DNA of 64,000 nucleotides from Gammaproteobacteria bacterium (GCA_024742415.1 JANSYN010000007.1:124001-188000), one strand, 5' to 3'; counted from the stretch's first letter, positions 39,793-48,200 are shown. A program made the numbers and translations. The notes: a model not told the origin generated them from the sequence alone.

Positions 39793-40653
39793 CTAGAGCA
39801 GTCGCAGCGATAAATCCATGGCCTTGAGGTCCTTGGTCAACGCGCCGATGGAAATAAAGTCCACGCCGGTTTCGGCAATAGGCAGCAGGGTCTGGTCCGT
39901 GACATTGCCCGAGGCTTCCAGTTCTGCGCGTCCGGCGGTGTGCTCGACGGCTTCGCGCAGGGCCTGCAATGAAAAATTGTCCAGCATGATGCGGTCTGCC
40001 CCCGCGGCAAGCGCCTGGTCCAGTTCGCCGGCGCTCTCGACTTCCACCTCTACCGGTTTGCCCGGAGCCTGTGCCCTTGCGGTAGCGACGGCCTGCGCGA
40101 TACCGCCGCAGGCCGCGATATGATTCTCTTTGATCAGGAACGCGTCATACAGGCCAATTCTATGGTTGAAGCATCCGCCGCAGCGCACAGCGTATTTTTG
40201 CGCAATGCGCAGGCCGGGTATGGTCTTTCGGGTGTCGAGCAGTTTCACCTCGGTGGCAGCGACCCTGTCCGCATAGTGGCGACAGCGCGTAGCAGTGCCG
40301 GACAACAGCTGTAGAAAATTCAGCGCCGTGCGCTCTGCGCTCAGCAGTGCCGCAGCCGGCCCATTGACCGAGAACAGGGTGTCACCGGCGCTGACACGGT
40401 CGCCGTCCTGCTTGGTCCAATCCAGCGTAAAGTGGGTGCTGAGTTCTTTGAATACGGCGTCAACCCAGGGGCGTCCGGCCATGACGCCGTCCTCGCGCGT
40501 AATAATGCGTGCCTGCGCCGTGGCGTTGTCGTCCACCAGGGCGGCGGTGATGTCGCCATCGCCGATGTCTTCGGCCAGGGCGGCGCGTACGTTATGCAAA
40601 ACGGTGTTCGGGTCAGGATCGGGAATGCGCGTTGCGGAGCCGTTCATGGTCAT
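39793..40653 (-). CDS. nadC: Nicotinate-nucleotide pyrophosphorylase NadC
   Basis: A 286-residue quinolinate phosphoribosyltransferase of NAD synthesis. Conserved features include [14 protein letters not shown], the [12 protein letters not shown] motif, and the KENHI segment of the active site. The order nadC-ampD, divergent, is the ancestral gammaproteobacterial arrangement, where pilA/ppdD normally lies on the other side of nadC; here about 9 kb intervenes. A second ATG two codons downstream is an alternative start. Confidence 0.97.
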   Translation of the reverse strand: MTMNGSATRIPDPDPNTVLHNVRAALAEDIGDGDITAALVDDNATAQARIITREDGVMAGRPWVDAVFKELSTHFTLDWTKQDGDRVSAGDTLFSVNGPAAALLSAERTALNFLQLLSGTATRCRHYADRVAATEVKLLDTRKTIPGLRIAQKYAVRCGGCFNHRIGLYDAFLIKENHIAACGGIAQAVATARAQAPGKPVEVEVESAGELDQALAAGADRIMLDNFSLQALREAVEHTAGRAELEASGNVTDQTLLPIAETGVDFISIGALTKDLKAMDLSLRLL

Positions 40654-40693
40654 GCCTGCTCGGCCATCACCTGGCCAGTTCCAAAGGAGCGCG

Positions 40694-40723
40694 ATTGTAG
40701 CAGCTTGCTCCGCAGGCTGTTAA
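40694..40723 (-). promoter_or_regulatory. Predicted sigma-70 promoter of nadC
   Basis: On the minus strand TTAACA (40718-40723) and TACAAT (40694-40699) are separated by 18 bases, each matching the consensus at five of six positions. Transcription would start near 40687, about 34 bases before nadC. There is nothing unusual about it; NadR-type sites were not recognised. Confidence 0.6.
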
Positions 40724-40776
40724 TGGCGTGCGTCGAGGCAGGCAAAGCGGCCGGGGTTACACCCGGCGGGGCAGTT

Positions 40777-40841
40777 GCATAGGGTGCGTGCAATAGGTCA
40801 GTGCAAGAGGCGCTTGCAAAGGGCGCTTGCCGAGGGCAGGC
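40777..40841 (+). repeat. Degenerate 13-bp array, 5 units
   Basis: Five adjacent 13-base units follow the pattern GCAAAGGGCGCTT; units three and four (40803-40828) differ at two positions, the others are more diverged. The array lies in the 326-base divergent region between nadC and ampD (40654-40979), which holds no gene. Read on the minus strand, the units begin CCTTT like those near 47.2 kb. Confidence 0.7.
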
Positions 40842-40902
40842 CGTTAGTCGCAAGAGGTGCTCCGTTAGCGGCGGCGGACTCGCTCGCGCCCGGCAGTATC
40901 GC

Positions 40903-40908
40903 TATGAT
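40903..40908 (+). promoter_or_regulatory. Possible -10 element for ampD
   Basis: TATGAT lies 72 bases before the ampD start. The sequence 17 bases upstream (TCGCTC) is a poor -35. The call rests on position and one near-consensus hexamer. Confidence 0.3.
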
Positions 40909-40979
40909 GTCGGGCGAGCGGGATCAGGCCGTGCGGTGAACGTGTGCCGGCCTCACCCACCGTTGTAGGGAGAGCATCA

Positions 40980-41522
40980 ATGTATCGTGTGCAAGACGGC
41001 TGGCTGCAAGAGGCGCGCCGCGCGCTGTCACCGAATCGGGAGCCGCGCCCCGCGCACTGCAGGCCTGAACTGCTGGTGATCCATAACATCTCTTTGCCGC
41101 CGGGTTGTTACCAGGGCAGCTGTGTTGAGCAGTTGTTCACCAACTGCCTCGATTGGGAGGCGCATCCATACTTCGGCCAGATACGCGGGCTGAAGGTGTC
41201 TGCACACCTGCTCATCCGGCGTACCGGCGAGCTCATCCAGTTTGTCAGCTTCGATGAACGCGCCTGGCATGCGGGACAGTCCAGTTACGGCGGCCGCACC
41301 AACTGCAACGATTTCAGTATCGGTATTGAGCTGGAGGGCTGTGACGATGAGCCCTACGACAGTGTGCAGTACGAGGTGCTGGCGGGTGTGACCCGCGCAT
41401 TGCTGGCGGCTTACCCCGGCCTGGGTGCGCACGCGATTGTCGGTCATAGTGACATCGCACCCGGACGCAAAACCGACCCCGGGAAGGCCTTTGACTGGGC
41501 GCGCTATCGACAGCAACTGTAG
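40980..41522 (+). CDS. ampD: 1,6-anhydro-N-acetylmuramyl-L-alanine amidase AmpD
   Basis: A 180-residue cytoplasmic zinc amidase that removes the stem peptide from anhydro-muropeptides during murein recycling; its loss derepresses ampC in species that have it. Zinc ligands His35, His156 and Asp166 and the catalytic Glu117 and Lys164 align with Citrobacter AmpD. There is no signal peptide, as expected. The ATG at 40980 follows AGGGAGAG. The ampE gene that usually follows is absent; an FHA-type activator gene takes its place. Confidence 0.95.
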   Translation: MYRVQDGWLQEARRALSPNREPRPAHCRPELLVIHNISLPPGCYQGSCVEQLFTNCLDWEAHPYFGQIRGLKVSAHLLIRRTGELIQFVSFDERAWHAGQSSYGGRTNCNDFSIGIELEGCDDEPYDSVQYEVLAGVTRALLAAYPGLGAHAIVGHSDIAPGRKTDPGKAFDWARYRQQL

Positions 41523-41645
41523 GTCGAGGGCCATCACAATGGCGCTGTGACGGGCGAAATCCCAGATTGCTGCTAAGCTGATTATGTCGCCTTGTATGGC
41601 GCGGGCGTAGTTGACACGGGGCATTGGGAGAAGGACCTCACCGTG

Positions 41646-43274
41646 ATGAACCAGGACGCTGAACACACACTGCCCGGCGTCGCTGCGCTGGTCGAAGATG
41701 CCTACAAACAGCCGGAGTTGATGTTGACCGTGCTGTTTCATCCTGATGCCGGACGCATCGGGCAATGGGCGCGCGTGCCGCGCAAGACCTCGACCACAAC
41801 GTGGGTGCTGGGCAGGCACTACCCCCGCTTCGAGGGTGGTGACGGCGCGGGCGGTCCGCTGGCCGACGGCCACATCAGCCGCGAGGCGGTACATTTCTCC
41901 TATTCACGCCAAACCTTGCGTTTGCGCCGGCCCGCCGGCAGCAGTCGCTGTCGCGTGGCGCGCGGCGAGCTCAGGGATACCCTTGAGCTCAGCGCTGACG
42001 AGCTGCAGCGCGGCGTTCCGATCATGCTCAGTCACAATACGGTCTTGCTGCTCAAGCTGGCGTTGCCGCCGCCACTGGAGCCCGTGGTGGCATCCAGCGT
42101 AGCGCCGTTGTTAGGCCGCAGCAGTGCCATGGCTGACCTGCGCCAGCGCGTGCTGCAAGCGGCGCCCAGTTCCCTGGACGTTTTGATTCGTGGCGAAACC
42201 GGCAGTGGCAAGGAATTGGTAGCGCGTGCCCTGCACAATGCCAGTGCGCGCGCCGGTGCTGCGCTGGTCAGCGTCAACATGTCGGCGATTCCCGTGGAGT
42301 TGGCCAGTGCTGCCCTGTTTGGCAGCGCGCGCGGCGCCTTCACCGGCGCCGACAAAGCTCGCCCGGGATACTTCCAGCAGGCGAATGGAGGCTCGCTGTT
42401 CCTGGACGAAATTGGTGATACCCCCGCCCTGATCCAGGCGCAACTGCTGCGCGCATTGCAGCAGCGCGAGATTCAACCGGTTGGCGGCAAGATCGCAACG
42501 GTGGATGTACGCGTGATCTCGGCAACGGATCTGCAACTGGACGGTGCAGCCAGTACTTTCAAGGGCGCGTTGCGTCATCGCCTGGGAGCTTGCGAGATTC
42601 TTGTACCGCCGTTGCGTGAACACCCCGAGGATATCGGTGAACTGCTGCTGCATTTCCTGCGTGAGGCGGCCACGCAGGCGCACTGCGTCGACAAACTACC
42701 AGGCGAGACCGCCGATGAACTGCAAATTGCCGCCTGGGCCAATGTTTTTTTTCGCTTTGCGCGCTATGACTGGCCCGGCAACGTGCGTCAGCTGCGCAAC
42801 TATGCACAGCAGGTGATTCTCAACATGCAGGGGTTACCGGCCCTGACTGATCTCATGGTGAAGTCGATGGAGGGCACATCGCCGTCGGCCTCCTGTGACC
42901 TGCGCCGATCACAGGCGCGTGATACCGGCGGCGTCCAACCGGTCGCTGGCGCGGGGTCTGCGGCTGATGCCGCGCAGGGGCCGTCGCGGGTGCGCATGCG
43001 CGATGTCCCGCAATCGCGCTTTGATCAGTGCATGCGCGACAGTGGCTACGAGATACAGCGCGTCGCACAGCAACTGGGTGTATCGCGCGCCTCTGTGTAT
43101 CGGCGCATCCAGGCCTCGGCGTCCTATCGCCTGGCAACCGAGATCGGCGATGTCGAGTTGCGCGCTGCGTTGCGGCGCAACAATGGCTCGCTGGAGGCGG
43201 CCGCCCGCGAGCTGCGTGTCTCGCTGGCCAGCCTGCGCAAGAGCGCCAGCGCGCGTGGCCTCACGGAGCAATAG
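41646..43274 (+). CDS. FHA-like sigma-54-dependent activator
   Basis: A 542-residue bacterial enhancer-binding protein. Residues about 25-145 form an FHA-like domain (LGRHYPRF, then HISREAVHF; the classical SRxH histidine is displaced). The AAA+ domain has Walker A GETGSGKE (183-190), the sigma-54 contact loop GAFTGA (230-235) and Walker B LFLDE (251-255), so it should remodel sigma-54 polymerase. The C-terminus carries two helix-turn-helix-like segments (about 458-489 and 504-538) instead of the usual one. A Ser/Thr kinase gene begins 6 bases downstream, so phosphothreonine binding by the FHA domain is the likely input. Start may be the GTG one codon earlier. Targets unknown. Confidence 0.88.
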   Translation: MNQDAEHTLPGVAALVEDAYKQPELMLTVLFHPDAGRIGQWARVPRKTSTTTWVLGRHYPRFEGGDGAGGPLADGHISREAVHFSYSRQTLRLRRPAGSSRCRVARGELRDTLELSADELQRGVPIMLSHNTVLLLKLALPPPLEPVVASSVAPLLGRSSAMADLRQRVLQAAPSSLDVLIRGETGSGKELVARALHNASARAGAALVSVNMSAIPVELASAALFGSARGAFTGADKARPGYFQQANGGSLFLDEIGDTPALIQAQLLRALQQREIQPVGGKIATVDVRVISATDLQLDGAASTFKGALRHRLGACEILVPPLREHPEDIGELLLHFLREAATQAHCVDKLPGETADELQIAAWANVFFRFARYDWPGNVRQLRNYAQQVILNMQGLPALTDLMVKSMEGTSPSASCDLRRSQARDTGGVQPVAGAGSAADAAQGPSRVRMRDVPQSRFDQCMRDSGYEIQRVAQQLGVSRASVYRRIQASASYRLATEIGDVELRAALRRNNGSLEAAARELRVSLASLRKSASARGLTEQ

Positions 43275-43280
43275 CGCGGC

Positions 43281-44720
43281 GTGTCCGGCTATCTGGGTCC
43301 CTATCGAATATTGCGCCTGGTTGACCGTGGCGGCCAGGCAGCGGTGTACCTGGGGTATGACGAGCGCCTGCGCCGCCGGGTAGCGATCAAGGTTTATACC
43401 TTGCCCGATGATCGCAAGGCACGGCGCCGTTTACTGCGCGAGGCGCGCCTGGTTGCAGGCCTTGAAAGCCCCCGGATTGTGCCGGTTCATGATGTCATTG
43501 AATCGCGCGAGTATCTCGCGATGGTGATGGAGTACGTGCCAGGTTGCACCCTGAGCGAGCTGATGAGTCATGCGCAACTGGCCATGCCCAGTGCGATGAT
43601 CGTAGGTATCGACATTGCAAGTGCGCTGTCTGTGGCGCGCCGTCACAAGGTGGTTCACGCTGACGTGAAACCCGAGAACATCCTGGTTGGCAGGAGCGGG
43701 CGCTGCAAACTCGTGGACTTCGGTATTGCCCGCCCGGCTGCCCTGCCTGGCATCATCACCGGCAGCCTGTCGACGCTTGCGCCGGAGCACTGCGCCGGCG
43801 CGCCAGCTACCGAGCAAAGCGATTTATTCGCGCTGGGCTTGCTGATCTACAGGATGCTCTGCGGCGTGCACCCCTTTGCCCGCAATGGCAGGGTGGACAA
43901 AACACTGCTCAGTAGTGGGCAGTTCACGCCGCTGCACGAGGCTGTACCGGCACACATCGAGTTGCCCCCGGAGCTGTCGGGGCTGGTTGGCGAGTTACTG
44001 CATGCAGACCCCGGCCAGCGGCCACGCAACACGCGCGCGATTCGGCAGGTGATGCGCGAGGCGCTGCGCAGTCTGCCTATTGCGGCGCAGAACTCGCTGC
44101 TGCACGAGGCGCGACCCTATTTTCGTGAGGAGTCTGCGCAGGACATTCCCGTCCAGCTGCCAGAGGAGCTGGTGCGCGAGGGGCGCTCGCGCCTGGCGCT
44201 GGCGCAGGGCGGGATACTGGGTGGCCTGGCAGTGCTGCGCCAGTTGCGCACGCGCGCACGCTGGCTGTTGGCAGGCTCGGTGCTGGTCGCTGCGCTGTTG
44301 TTGGGTGCCGGTATTGCACATTTTGATGCGGTGATCCTGCGCATGGATCCCCCACAGTTTGTGGTGGCAGAAAACACCCCGATGCCTGTGCGCCTGACGC
44401 GGGACTGGCTGATGCAGGAGATAGAAAGCGCGTTGCCGCAACATCTCGACCGCATCCAGCGTGCGCGCGACCTGGATGCCGCCCAGACGTCCAGACTGCG
44501 TTCGTATCACCGCACGGTAATGGAGTCACTGTTCGGCGGTTACACGGTTGATCAGCGCATCGCAACCACCTTGCGTTGTCTGGAGGGGTTCTGCGTGGTG
44601 TCGCTGGTACGCAAGACCGGGCGAGCCCAGCACAGCGCCCAGGGGATCCTGTTTGCTGATGAGTCTCCGGCGCAATGGCGAGGTACTGTGAGGGCTGCTG
44701 TGGCCGGTCTGTTTCCCTAA
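43281..44720 (+). CDS. Membrane Ser/Thr protein kinase, non-RD type
   Basis: A 479-residue Hanks-type kinase. The glycine loop is at 15-22, the ATP lysine is Lys37, the catalytic loop reads HADVKPEN (126-133, so the usual HRD arginine is alanine), and DFG is at 146-148. A membrane helix (about 327-345) leads to an extracytoplasmic domain of about 130 residues that I do not recognise. The kinase is thus oriented to sense outside and phosphorylate inside. The start is GTG. It is encoded 6 bases after the FHA-type sigma-54 activator, its probable partner. The missing arginine suggests that activation-loop phosphorylation is not its switch. Confidence 0.9.
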   Translation: MSGYLGPYRILRLVDRGGQAAVYLGYDERLRRRVAIKVYTLPDDRKARRRLLREARLVAGLESPRIVPVHDVIESREYLAMVMEYVPGCTLSELMSHAQLAMPSAMIVGIDIASALSVARRHKVVHADVKPENILVGRSGRCKLVDFGIARPAALPGIITGSLSTLAPEHCAGAPATEQSDLFALGLLIYRMLCGVHPFARNGRVDKTLLSSGQFTPLHEAVPAHIELPPELSGLVGELLHADPGQRPRNTRAIRQVMREALRSLPIAAQNSLLHEARPYFREESAQDIPVQLPEELVREGRSRLALAQGGILGGLAVLRQLRTRARWLLAGSVLVAALLLGAGIAHFDAVILRMDPPQFVVAENTPMPVRLTRDWLMQEIESALPQHLDRIQRARDLDAAQTSRLRSYHRTVMESLFGGYTVDQRIATTLRCLEGFCVVSLVRKTGRAQHSAQGILFADESPAQWRGTVRAAVAGLFP

Positions 44721-44750
44721 GCGTTTGGTGGCCGGTGTCGCCAGTGCTAG

Positions 44751-44880
44751 CACCCACACCCACACCCACACCAACGCTGGCACCAACGCGAGCACAGCGA
44801 CGCGCACCGAAACCAGCACCAGCACCAGCACCAGCGCCAGGATCAGCGCCAGGATCAGCGCCAGGATCAGCGCCAGGATC
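44751..44880 (+). repeat. Nested 6-bp and 12-bp tandem repeats
   Basis: Three short arrays follow each other in the region between the converging kinase and yhhN genes: CACCCA three times (44751-44768), ACCAGC four times (44812-44835), and AGCGCCAGGATC four times without change (44833-44880). All unit lengths are multiples of three, which is why several repetitive open frames cross the region; none has a recognisable domain. The perfect 12-mers suggest recent expansion. Confidence 0.88.
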
Positions 44881-44977
44881 AGCAGCAACACCAACGCCTT
44901 GCGCTGCGCGCCTGCCACCGGCACCCGTGCGCTCGCGGCGCACGTTCCAGACGCTATGCCAGACCAGCCGCCGTCGA

Positions 44978-45652
44978 TCAGGTGCTGGATCCCGCCAGGG
45001 CCACGCTGGCGGCCAGTAGCATCTGCGAGAAAAAGTACAGCGGTGTTCCCCACAGTGGGTTCAGCCTGTTGGCCTGCACAAATTGCTGGCGCGCTACTGC
45101 CAGGTCTGACAGCGCAAAACCCCAGGCGCCGGCGATCACCCACACGGCGGCGGGATGCCCGATAACCAGGCCAGCACACAGCAGCATGGTGGTGATGACC
45201 AGCGTATACACGGCGACCGGTGCCTGCATACCGGCGTCCACCTGCGGCAACAGCCAGCGCAATACCACGACCAGCAGCACCACAGCGGGAATGGCGCTCA
45301 GCAGCAGTCCCTGCCAGTTGCCGGCCAGGTGAATGAACGCAACGGCGTACAGCAGGTGCCCACACAAAAAAGCCACCAGACCGGCGAGGAAGCTGCGCTC
45401 GTTGTCAGGCATCAGGAACAGATCGCCCAGCAGACACAGCGCCAGGCCGCCGAGCATCCATTGTCCGTAGGTGCTGTGCATCGCTCCGGCTGCCAGCGCC
45501 AGCCAGATGAACGCACCCGCCGCGATCGGCTTGCACAGGAAACGGCCGCGCCGAAAGCCTTTGAAGTCACTGATCACCAGCGCGGTGACCGCGACGCCGG
45601 ACAGCAGGATGGGCCCCCACAGGGCAGACAGGGTCAGGGCATCATGGGGCAA
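44978..45652 (-). CDS. YhhN family membrane protein (TMEM86-like)
   Basis: A 224-residue protein with about eight hydrophobic helices and the YhhN family pattern, including LCLLGDLFLM and the C-terminal SDLAVARQQFV segment with its conserved aspartates. Animal homologues (TMEM86B) are lysoplasmalogenases that cleave the vinyl-ether bond; some bacterial members share this activity, but the substrate here is unknown. It overlaps the downstream end of the PanE-like gene on the same strand by 11 bases, suggesting joint transcription. Confidence 0.85.
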   Translation of the reverse strand: MPHDALTLSALWGPILLSGVAVTALVISDFKGFRRGRFLCKPIAAGAFIWLALAAGAMHSTYGQWMLGGLALCLLGDLFLMPDNERSFLAGLVAFLCGHLLYAVAFIHLAGNWQGLLLSAIPAVVLLVVVLRWLLPQVDAGMQAPVAVYTLVITTMLLCAGLVIGHPAAVWVIAGAWGFALSDLAVARQQFVQANRLNPLWGTPLYFFSQMLLAASVALAGSST

Positions 45653-46547
45653 TGTGTCTCTCCTCGCTCTTTTTTATGGCATTGAACAACGCCCGATGTT
45701 GCGGGGCAACGATCCCGAACCTGTCGGCAGTCTTCAGCAGGTAGCCGGTAATGTAGTCAATTTCTGTGGGGCGGCCTGCCTCGATATCCTGCAGCATGGA
45801 GGAGCGGTTGCTCGCAGTGGCGCGGATAACCGCCTGCGCCTGCGATAGCAGTGTTTGGGCAGTCCGTGTATAGCCGGCTGCGCAGCTGATCTGGCTGGCC
45901 TCGCGACACAGTGACGCCACCAGCGCTTGCAGTGCCGGTTGCTCTGCCAGTTGACCATTGTTGCAGCGGTACAGCGCGGTGACGGGGTTGATCACCGTGT
46001 TCACCGCCAGTTTGTGCCACAGCGCGCTATCGATATCGTCATCCCAGACACACGGGTCAAGCGCCTCGCGCCAGGCTTCAAACCACGGTGCGGGTTGTAG
46101 CTGGTGTTGCCTGCCCACGCGAGTCTCGCCACGTCCTGCGGGGCGGATATGCAAGTGCCCGAGACGATGCGCCCCGGCGGTGGTCGTTGCGCTAAACACC
46201 GTGTGCTGTGCATACCGGGCACGCACCCGCTCTGCCAGCCCCATGCCGTTGACCATGAGAACAATGGTGCTGCCAGCGCGCAGCCGATGCGCCACACTGT
46301 GCAGTGCGTCCTCGACGTCATAGGCTTTGGTGGTCACCAGGAGCTGGTTGATCTCTGTGCGTTCCGAGCTGTAAGAACAGGGTATGGGTATCACTGTTTC
46401 TGCGCTTTCGCCTCGCACGGTGATGCAGTCATCGTGTGTTGCACCAGGGCGCAATACCAGCGTAGTGCGGGTGTGTGCCTGCAGCGCCTGGGCAAAGAGG
46501 CAGCCGATCGCACCTGCCCCGAGGATATGCCAGTGGGAGTGATGCAT
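45642..46547 (-). CDS. panE: 2-dehydropantoate 2-reductase family protein
   Basis: A 301-residue NADPH-dependent reductase of the ApbA/PanE family. The dinucleotide loop HILGAGAIGCLFAQAL is at the N-terminus, with the catalytic-lysine region VTTKAYDVEDAL and a C-terminal ALWHKLAVNTVINPVTAL. In pantothenate synthesis it would reduce ketopantoate to pantoate. The family contains other 2-hydroxyacid reductases, so the substrate is probable, not certain. Divergent from yajQ; followed by yhhN with an overlap. Confidence 0.87.
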   Translation of the reverse strand: MHHSHWHILGAGAIGCLFAQALQAHTRTTLVLRPGATHDDCITVRGESAETVIPIPCSYSSERTEINQLLVTTKAYDVEDALHSVAHRLRAGSTIVLMVNGMGLAERVRARYAQHTVFSATTTAGAHRLGHLHIRPAGRGETRVGRQHQLQPAPWFEAWREALDPCVWDDDIDSALWHKLAVNTVINPVTALYRCNNGQLAEQPALQALVASLCREASQISCAAGYTRTAQTLLSQAQAVIRATASNRSSMLQDIEAGRPTEIDYITGYLLKTADRFGIVAPQHRALFNAIKKSEERHIAP

Positions 46548-46631
46548 GCGCGTTACGGCAGCGGGATTGCAAACTGGTTTAGGTGCTTTACCATGAGGCC
46601 TCCAGCCGCACAGCTATCAGGAACAAGCACT

Positions 46632-47114
46632 ATGCCATCCTTCGACATCGTTTCGGAAGTCGATTTGCACCAGCTCACCAATGCCGTGGACCAGGCCGGC
46701 CGTATCGTGGGTAACCGTTTCGATTTCAAGGGTGTGGAAGCGTCCTTCGAGCGCGAGGATCACAAGGTGACCCTCACCGCCGAGGCCGAGTTCCAGATCA
46801 CCCAGATGGAAGACATGCTGCGCAGCGCACTGGTCAAGTGCAGTATTGACCCCCTGGCGATGGAGCCCGGTGACATAGAAACCAGCGGCAAGTTGGTGCG
46901 CCAGGTGGTGCTGCTGAAAAACGGCCTGGACAGCGCGCAGTGCAAGTCTATCGTCAAGAAGATCAAGGATGCCAAGCTCAAGGTGCAGGCACAGATTCAG
47001 GGCGACCAGGTACGGGTGACCGGCAAGAAGCGCGACGACTTGCAGGCGGTGATGGCGCTGTTGCGCGAGGGCGACTTCGGGGCACCATTGCAGTTCAATA
47101 ATTTCCGCGATTGA
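46632..47114 (+). CDS. YajQ family nucleotide-binding protein
   Basis: A 160-residue protein with the full YajQ signature (MPSFDIVSEVDLHQLTNAV at the start and DDLQAVMALLR near the end). Members bind nucleotides; in Xanthomonas and Pseudomonas some bind cyclic di-GMP and act with a transcription factor. The ATG at 46632 fits the family start exactly; an in-frame extension upstream would cross the divergent panE gene. This is one of two proteins in the window with a plausible c-di-GMP link. Confidence 0.93.
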   Translation: MPSFDIVSEVDLHQLTNAVDQAGRIVGNRFDFKGVEASFEREDHKVTLTAEAEFQITQMEDMLRSALVKCSIDPLAMEPGDIETSGKLVRQVVLLKNGLDSAQCKSIVKKIKDAKLKVQAQIQGDQVRVTGKKRDDLQAVMALLREGDFGAPLQFNNFRD

Positions 47115-47211
47115 GTGCGCACCCTCCCGTTGCCACGCGCACAGGTCGTGTAAAAAAGCGGCGTTCAAGCATTCGATCCGTAACCCTCAAGCGTCGCACA
47201 GGGCCGGCTTG

Positions 47212-47250
47212 CCTTTCGGCGCGGCCTTTCGGCGCGGCCTTTCGGCGCGG
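47212..47250 (+). repeat. 13-bp tandem repeat, 3 perfect units
   Basis: CCTTTCGGCGCGG is present three times without a change, ending 2 bases from the stop codon of the minus-strand phosphotransferase gene. With only 138 bases between yajQ and that gene, it fills the 3' untranslated region shared by the two convergent genes. No terminator-like stem with a T run is visible around it. Confidence 0.9.
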
Positions 47251-47252
47251 CC

Positions 47253-48182
47253 TTATTGCAATTGCGCTACAGCGCTGCGCAGCTGTGTCAGCTTGTGCTG
47301 GTATTGCGCCGTGCTGAGCACCGCACGTTCGTGCGTCAGGTACCACAGTAACTCGAGATAGCGGTAGATCGTGACATGGGCCTGCAGCTCGCGGCTCTCC
47401 TGCGCCGTCGGTGGCCGCTGCAAATAGTGCCTCACCAGTTCATCGCGTGCGTCACCGGGCATGTCGTCGCCGGCGCTGATCACGGCCAGTTCGTACCAGG
47501 GGCTGGCCATGGCCGCATACTCCCAGTCCAGCGCCCGCAGTTGATGTCCACTGAGCAGGCGGTTGCTGCGCAGCAAGTCATTGTGGCACAGCACCAGTGG
47601 GTTGCCCGGGCGATAGCGTGCGGTGAGTAGTGTGTCAATCGCGCGGCCCTGCGCCAGCGTGCTGCGGGCGATGTCGCCAGTGAGGGCGTGGGCGCGCTTT
47701 TCATAACCGGCGATGCGCTCTTTCAGGTTGACTCGGTGGCGCACGGGTGCCAGACGGTGAATGCCGCGTACCAGTTCCGCAAGGTCGCCAACACTGTACT
47801 GCTGCACCGGGTCTGCCGGGAGGTAGTCATAGACCAGGCTGCCCAGCTCGGGATTGAAATATCGCGGTGCAGGCCCCAGCCCTGCGGCTGCGGCACGCTG
47901 CAGGATGTGCCATTCGGATTGGCGATTGAGACCATGCAGCGCCGGGTTAATGCCGTCAATACGCACGACCCACTGCAGGTGGCCGTCGGTGACAAGAACG
48001 CTGAAGTTGCTCGCGCCCGCGTGCAGGGTTTGCTGCTGGCGCGGCATCGGGTGCCCGCTGTTGCGACCGCGCCATTGGGCGTGCTGCAGCAGGGTTTGTT
48101 CAACTCGATGGGCGATCGCTGGCGGAAGAATGGTGTTTAGTCCCGGTGGTGCAGGGTCGCAACCGGCGTGGGTGGCGCACAT
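47253..48182 (-). CDS. Choline/aminoglycoside kinase-like phosphotransferase
   Basis: A 309-residue protein with the protein-kinase-like APH fold. The catalytic loop LCHNDLLRSNRLL and the metal site ALDWEYAAMASPWYELA are typical of choline, ethanolamine and thiamine kinases (LicA/ThiK type). The N-terminal lobe has ASNFSVLVTDG in place of a classical glycine loop. The small-molecule substrate cannot be decided from sequence; thiamine kinase or choline kinase are the best guesses. The N-terminal 15 residues are weakly supported. Confidence 0.85.
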   Translation of the reverse strand: MCATHAGCDPAPPGLNTILPPAIAHRVEQTLLQHAQWRGRNSGHPMPRQQQTLHAGASNFSVLVTDGHLQWVVRIDGINPALHGLNRQSEWHILQRAAAAGLGPAPRYFNPELGSLVYDYLPADPVQQYSVGDLAELVRGIHRLAPVRHRVNLKERIAGYEKRAHALTGDIARSTLAQGRAIDTLLTARYRPGNPLVLCHNDLLRSNRLLSGHQLRALDWEYAAMASPWYELAVISAGDDMPGDARDELVRHYLQRPPTAQESRELQAHVTIYRYLELLWYLTHERAVLSTAQYQHKLTQLRSAVAQLQ

Positions 48183-48200
48183 GCGTGAGTTTGCATCACA

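Noticed and set aside
44077-44943. A 288-codon minus-strand frame rich in Gly-Ala-Asp-Pro repeats
   Set aside because: Its repeats come from the 12-bp tandem array, and most of the frame is antisense to the well-supported Ser/Thr kinase gene.
44725-45165. Plus-strand frame with Thr-His and Ser-Ala-Arg-Ile repeats
   Set aside because: It is produced by 6- and 12-base repeats that leave frames open, and then runs antisense to the yhhN gene.
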